Below, in pieces: positions 60,642 to 64,000 of a stretch of DNA of 64,000 nucleotides. The notes beneath the pieces were generated by a model, which was not told the DNA's origin, made no database searches, and worked only from the letters and a program-made list of their open reading frames with translations. The DNA lies in assembly GCA_027486415.1 (NCBI GenBank), contig JAIXPC010000002.1:1-64000 (forward strand), written 5' to 3'. Position 1 is the first letter of the stretch; each line of letters begins with the position of its first letter. A program made the translations under genes and the position numbers. This DNA comes from Sphingomonadales bacterium. Lineage in GTDB: Bacteria > Pseudomonadota > Alphaproteobacteria > Sphingomonadales > Sphingomonadaceae.

Positions 60642-62015
60642 TCAATAGGCTTCGGATTCATAGATGCGGGTGACGTCGCCGCCCCAATTGCCGTCGTAAA
60701 GCGCCAGCAGGCGATCGGCGTTGGTCATGCCGCTGGCCACGATTTCGCGCAGTGGATTGAGGAAGCCCTGTTCGGTATCGCCGGCATTGCTGAGCCGGGC
60801 GCGAGCGGCCAGGCCGGCATCGGCAATGGCCAGCACCTCGGCGCCAAGGGTCTTCAAGGTGCCGCCATTGGGGCTGGCCGCGCCCAGCGCCAGCGCCGGC
60901 ACCTCGCGGCGCAGGCGGGCATGATCGTCGGGCGTCCAGTTCTTGACCAGATCCCACGCGGCATCCAGCGCGGTCTGGTCATAGAGCAGGCCGACCCACA
61001 GTGCCGGCAGCGCGCAGATGCGATCCCAGCGCCCGCCATCGGCACCGCGCATTTCCAGATAGGATTTCATCCGCACTTCCGGGAAGGCGGTCGAAAGATG
61101 GTCCTTCCAGTCGCCCAGCCGCGGTTTTTCGCCGGGCAGCACGGCCAGTTTGCCGGCGAGGAAATCGCGGAAGCTGAGGCCGGCGGCATCGATATACTTG
61201 CCCTCGCGGTAGACAAAGTACATCGGCACATCGAGCGCGTAATCGACATAGCGATCATAGCCGAAGCCATCTTCGAACACGAACGGCAGCGTGCCCGTGC
61301 GCGCCGGATCGGTATCGGTCCAGATATGGCTGCGGAACGATTTGAACCCGTTCGGCCGGCCTTCGGTGAACGGCGAATTGGCGAACAGCGCGGTGGCCAG
61401 CGGCTGCAGCGCCAGGCTGACCCGGAATTTCGTCACCATGTCGGCTTCGCTGGCATAATCCAGGTTGGTCTGGATGGTGCAGGTCCGCAGCATCATGTCC
61501 AGACCCAGATTGCCGACGCGCGGCATGTGGCGCAGCATGATGTCGTAACGGCCCTTGGGCATCACCGGCAGATCGGCGCGTGCCTTGTCGGGCCAGAAGC
61601 CCAGGCCCAGGAAACCCAGTCCCAGCTCGCGGCCGATCTCGCGGCACTGTTGCAGGTGCCGGTTGGATTCGGCGCAGGTCTGGTGCAGGTTTTCCAGCGG
61701 CGCGCCCGAAAGTTCGAACTGGCCGGCAGGTTCCAGGCTGATGTTGCCGTCCGCGCCTTTCAGCGCGATCACGTTGCCGCCTTCCAGGATCGGTTCCCAG
61801 CCGAAGCGCGTCATTCCCATCAACAGGTCGCGGATGCCGCCCGGTTCCGTGTAGGACGGTGCCCGACGATCCTCGGTGCGGAACACGAATTTCTCGTGCT
61901 CGGTGCCAATCCGCCAATCCGCGGCAGGCTTTTCGCCGGCGGCAAACACCGAAACCAGCTGGTCGCGCGTTTCGATGACAACGTCATCACCCGCCGAAGT
62001 CACCTTGTTGCTCAT
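60642..62015 (-). CDS. gshA: Glutamate-cysteine ligase
   Basis: A 457-residue ligase of the plant/alphaproteobacterial GCL type, the first step of glutathione synthesis. WRIGTEHEKFVF, ILEGGNVIALKGADGNISLEPAGQFELSGAP (in pieces), RCxIQTNLD-equivalent LRTCTIQTNLDYASE and VRMKSYLEMRGADGG are conserved. The Cys in the CTIQ motif is the redox-sensitive position of plant enzymes. It begins at ATG 62015 and is transcribed towards the TonB receptor. Confidence 0.95.
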   Translation of the reverse strand: MSNKVTSAGDDVVIETRDQLVSVFAAGEKPAADWRIGTEHEKFVFRTEDRRAPSYTEPGGIRDLLMGMTRFGWEPILEGGNVIALKGADGNISLEPAGQFELSGAPLENLHQTCAESNRHLQQCREIGRELGLGFLGLGFWPDKARADLPVMPKGRYDIMLRHMPRVGNLGLDMMLRTCTIQTNLDYASEADMVTKFRVSLALQPLATALFANSPFTEGRPNGFKSFRSHIWTDTDPARTGTLPFVFEDGFGYDRYVDYALDVPMYFVYREGKYIDAAGLSFRDFLAGKLAVLPGEKPRLGDWKDHLSTAFPEVRMKSYLEMRGADGGRWDRICALPALWVGLLYDQTALDAAWDLVKNWTPDDHARLRREVPALALGAASPNGGTLKTLGAEVLAIADAGLAARARLSNAGDTEQGFLNPLREIVASGMTNADRLLALYDGNWGGDVTRIYESEAY

Positions 62016-62128
62016 GCCTGCGCCTTAGCGGTGTTGTAACGTTCAGGCAATCAAGCCGCAGCGTCATGACGGAATGCAGGGGCATTGCTCCCCTTGCCAA
62101 AATGTCATGTTTGCCCACATTGGGGACC

Positions 62129-62293
62129 ATGAAATATGCGCCGCTCCTGATTCTGCTGCTCGCCCTGGATGCGTGCGGCGTGGAGCGCAGCCAGCCGGTG
62201 CCGGTGCCGCCTGACGAGCGCTGGGGCCACCTCGCTCCCGATCCTGAGCGCCCCCAGCAGGCCGAACAGCCGGGCGCACCCGGGCGCGGCTGA
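62129..62293 (+). CDS. Small putative lipoprotein
   Basis: A 54-residue peptide: hydrophobic start MKYAPLLILLLALDACG with Cys16 in a lipobox-like LDAC, followed by a short Pro/Glu/Gln-rich tail. Asp at the -2 position is unusual for a lipobox and could favour retention in the inner membrane by analogy with the +2 rule, but that is not the same site. GGGGA lies just before the ATG. It is plausible but unproven as a gene. Confidence 0.5.
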   Translation: MKYAPLLILLLALDACGVERSQPVPVPPDERWGHLAPDPERPQQAEQPGAPGRG

Positions 62294-62379
62294 CGCCAAT
62301 CTGCCCGCTGCAAAGCAGCAGGGTTGTGCACCGCCATCCGTGTGTCATCCTCCCCGCCAATCATTCGGGAGGACTCGCC

Positions 62380-64000
62380 ATGCACGATCTCGTCATCCGC
62401 GGCGGCACCATCGTCGATGGCACCGGCAATCCGCGCTTCACCGGCGATATCGCCATCGACGGTGGCCGCATCACGGCCGTTGGCAGCATCACGGCACCGG
62501 GGCGGGAGGAGATCGACGCCGCCGGCCTGGTGGTGACGCCGGGCTTTGTCGACATCCACACCCATTATGACGGCCAGGCCACCTGGGATTCGGAAATGGC
62601 GCCATCGGCCTGGCATGGCGTGACCACGGTGGTGATGGGCAATTGCGGCGTCGGCTTTGCGCCGGCCAAGCCCGACAAGCACGACTGGCTGATCGGTTTG
62701 ATGGAGGGTGTGGAGGATATTCCCGGCACCGCGCTGGCCGAAGGCATGAGCTGGAACTGGGAGACGTTTCCGCAATATCTCGATGCGCTGGAGGAACGCC
62801 GCCGTACCATCGATGTCGCCACCCACGTGCCGCATGGTGCCGTGCGCGCCTATGTGATGGGCGAGCGCGGGGCGCGCAACGAAAAGCCGACCGAGGACGA
62901 CATCGCGAAGATGGCTGCGATCGTGGCCGAAGGCGTGAAGGCCGGCGCACTGGGCTTCTCGACCAGCCGCACCATCCTGCACAAGAGCATCGATGGTGAG
63001 CTGGTGCCCGGCACCACGGCGGAGAAGGACGAGCTGATCGCCATCGGCCGCGCCATGGGCAAGGTCGGCCACGGCGTGTTCGAAATGGCCAGCGACCTGA
63101 AACGGGATTGGGACGAGTTCGGCTGGATGGCCGAGATGAGCCGCGAAACCGGCCTGCCCGTCACCTTCGCCATGCTGCAGTCCATCGCCAAGGAACTGCC
63201 CTGGGAAGAGCAGATGAGCGAGACGGCGCGGGCCAATGCCGAAGGCGCCAACATCGTCGCCCAGATCGCCATTCGCGGCAACGGCGTGCTGATGGCGTGG
63301 CGCGGCACCGTCCACCCGTTCAAGTTCCGCCCGAGCTGGCAGGCGCTGGAAGGCAAGCCGTGGGAGGAACAATGGGCGCACCTCAGTGACCCGGTGTTCA
63401 AGGCGAAATTGCTGGCCGAAGACAATGTGTGGCCGGAAACCGACGTGCTGCCGCTGCTGATGGCCGTTGCCATGGGCTGGCAGCTGCAGTTCGAGATGAC
63501 CGACGGCTTCAATTACGAACCGCAGCAGCACGAGACGATCTGGGCGATGGCCAAGGCCGCCGGTCAGGACCCGGCCGAATATGCCTATGACCTGCTGTGC
63601 CGCGATGGCGGCACGGGGTTCATCTATTTCCCCATCCTCAACTATGCCGATGGCAATCTCGATTTCGTCCACGGCCTGCTGCACCGCGACGACGTGGTGA
63701 TCTCGCTGTCCGACGGCGGCGCCCATTGCGGCACCATCTGCGATGCGGCGAGCCCGACCTATCTGCTGCAGCACTGGGTGCGCGACCGGGCGCGCGGCAC
63801 GGTGGCGCTGGAAAACGCCATCCGCCGCCAGTGCCACGACACGGCGAAGCTCTATGGCCTCAACGATCGCGGCGTGATCGCACCGGGTTATCTCGCCGAT
63901 CTCAACATCATCGATCTCGATCGCCTGCGCCTGGGCAAGCCGTGGCTGGCGTTCGATCTGCCCGCCGGCGGCAAGCGCCTGCTGCAAAAGGCCGATGGTT
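62380..64000 (+). CDS. N-acyl-D-amino-acid deacylase-type amidohydrolase (3' cut)
   Basis: A 540-codon open frame running off the right edge. It is a cytoplasmic (no signal) D-aminoacylase-like amidohydrolase: [29 protein letters not shown] with metal ligands His60 and His62, [15 protein letters not shown] with the metal-binding Cys near residue 89, GALGFSTSR, and [20 protein letters not shown] with the catalytic Asp. The [14 protein letters not shown] closing segment is reached, so only the C-terminal tail is missing. GGGAGG precedes the ATG. Substrates of the family are N-acyl-D-amino acids. Confidence 0.9.
   Translation, partial: MHDLVIRGGTIVDGTGNPRFTGDIAIDGGRITAVGSITAPGREEIDAAGLVVTPGFVDIHTHYDGQATWDSEMAPSAWHGVTTVVMGNCGVGFAPAKPDKHDWLIGLMEGVEDIPGTALAEGMSWNWETFPQYLDALEERRRTIDVATHVPHGAVRAYVMGERGARNEKPTEDDIAKMAAIVAEGVKAGALGFSTSRTILHKSIDGELVPGTTAEKDELIAIGRAMGKVGHGVFEMASDLKRDWDEFGWMAEMSRETGLPVTFAMLQSIAKELPWEEQMSETARANAEGANIVAQIAIRGNGVLMAWRGTVHPFKFRPSWQALEGKPWEEQWAHLSDPVFKAKLLAEDNVWPETDVLPLLMAVAMGWQLQFEMTDGFNYEPQQHETIWAMAKAAGQDPAEYAYDLLCRDGGTGFIYFPILNYADGNLDFVHGLLHRDDVVISLSDGGAHCGTICDAASPTYLLQHWVRDRARGTVALENAIRRQCHDTAKLYGLNDRGVIAPGYLADLNIIDLDRLRLGKPWLAFDLPAGGKRLLQKADG

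Overview
The window is high-GC (roughly 65%) chromosomal DNA of an alphaproteobacterium, most likely a member of the Sphingomonadales. The evidence is the gene order of the aa3 oxidase cluster (ctaC-ctaD-ctaB-small ORF-ctaG-ctaE-DUF983-SURF1-thrC), a permuted two-piece tmRNA whose tag reads ANDNEAFAIAA, the DUF4167, CarD, SUV3-like helicase and DUF4893 genes, a large TonB receptor, and frequent TTG/GTG starts. Nothing points to a plasmid, prophage or insertion sequence, and there is no CRISPR array or rRNA.

Layout. 1-545 carries no supported gene. 546-2161 holds a CBS-domain protein, a small membrane protein and the low-complexity DUF4167 protein. 2402-9847 is a dehydrogenase/NnrU pair followed by a likely peptide-use locus: two overlapping exported amidohydrolases, a POT peptide transporter and a third, divergent exported amidohydrolase. 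9870-13330 contains a nitroreductase, a DUF2807 protein under a palindrome-bearing promoter, a membrane protein, CarD, a 7Fe ferredoxin and an S4 RNA-binding protein. 13334-18950 has the SUV3-like helicase, an M23 peptidase, an exported methyltransferase and DUF3429. 18939-28692 (minus strand) is the cytochrome c oxidase operon running into thrC, an M16 peptidase and an rRNA methyltransferase, with many genes joined by 4-base ATGA overlaps.

28800-33687 holds a dienoyl-CoA isomerase-like crotonase, an orphan 2Fe-2S subunit, two exported DsrE-like proteins, a nitronate monooxygenase and an aldehyde dehydrogenase. 33767-39423 reads, on the minus strand, ssrA - repeats - sspB - gmk - DUF4893 - TSUP permease - two M20 peptidases. 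The tmRNA therefore lies directly upstream of the gene for the adaptor that delivers its tagged products to ClpXP.

39420-54280 is the transcription/translation block: a glycosyltransferase, then rpoC, rpoB, rplL, rplJ, rplA, rplK, nusG, secE and tRNA-Trp, all on the minus strand. Unusually, a plus-strand gene for a Thr-rich secreted/outer-membrane protein sits between rplL and rpoB, with a hairpin that can terminate in both directions. rplJL and rpoBC are therefore probably separate transcription units here. The right end (54404-64000) carries tRNA-Gly, a GGDEF protein, tRNA-Tyr, an exported repeat protein, an RlmB-type methyltransferase, a TonB receptor, glutamate-cysteine ligase, a small lipoprotein and a D-aminoacylase-type amidohydrolase cut by the window edge.

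Most content is conserved housekeeping. The points most worth a second look are the ssrA/sspB arrangement and its 69-base repeats, the split rpl/rpo operon, the amidohydrolase pair in which one partner has lost its HxH metal site, the exported DsrE pair, and the palindrome over the DUF2807 promoter. All functions are assigned by reading motifs; no database search was run.
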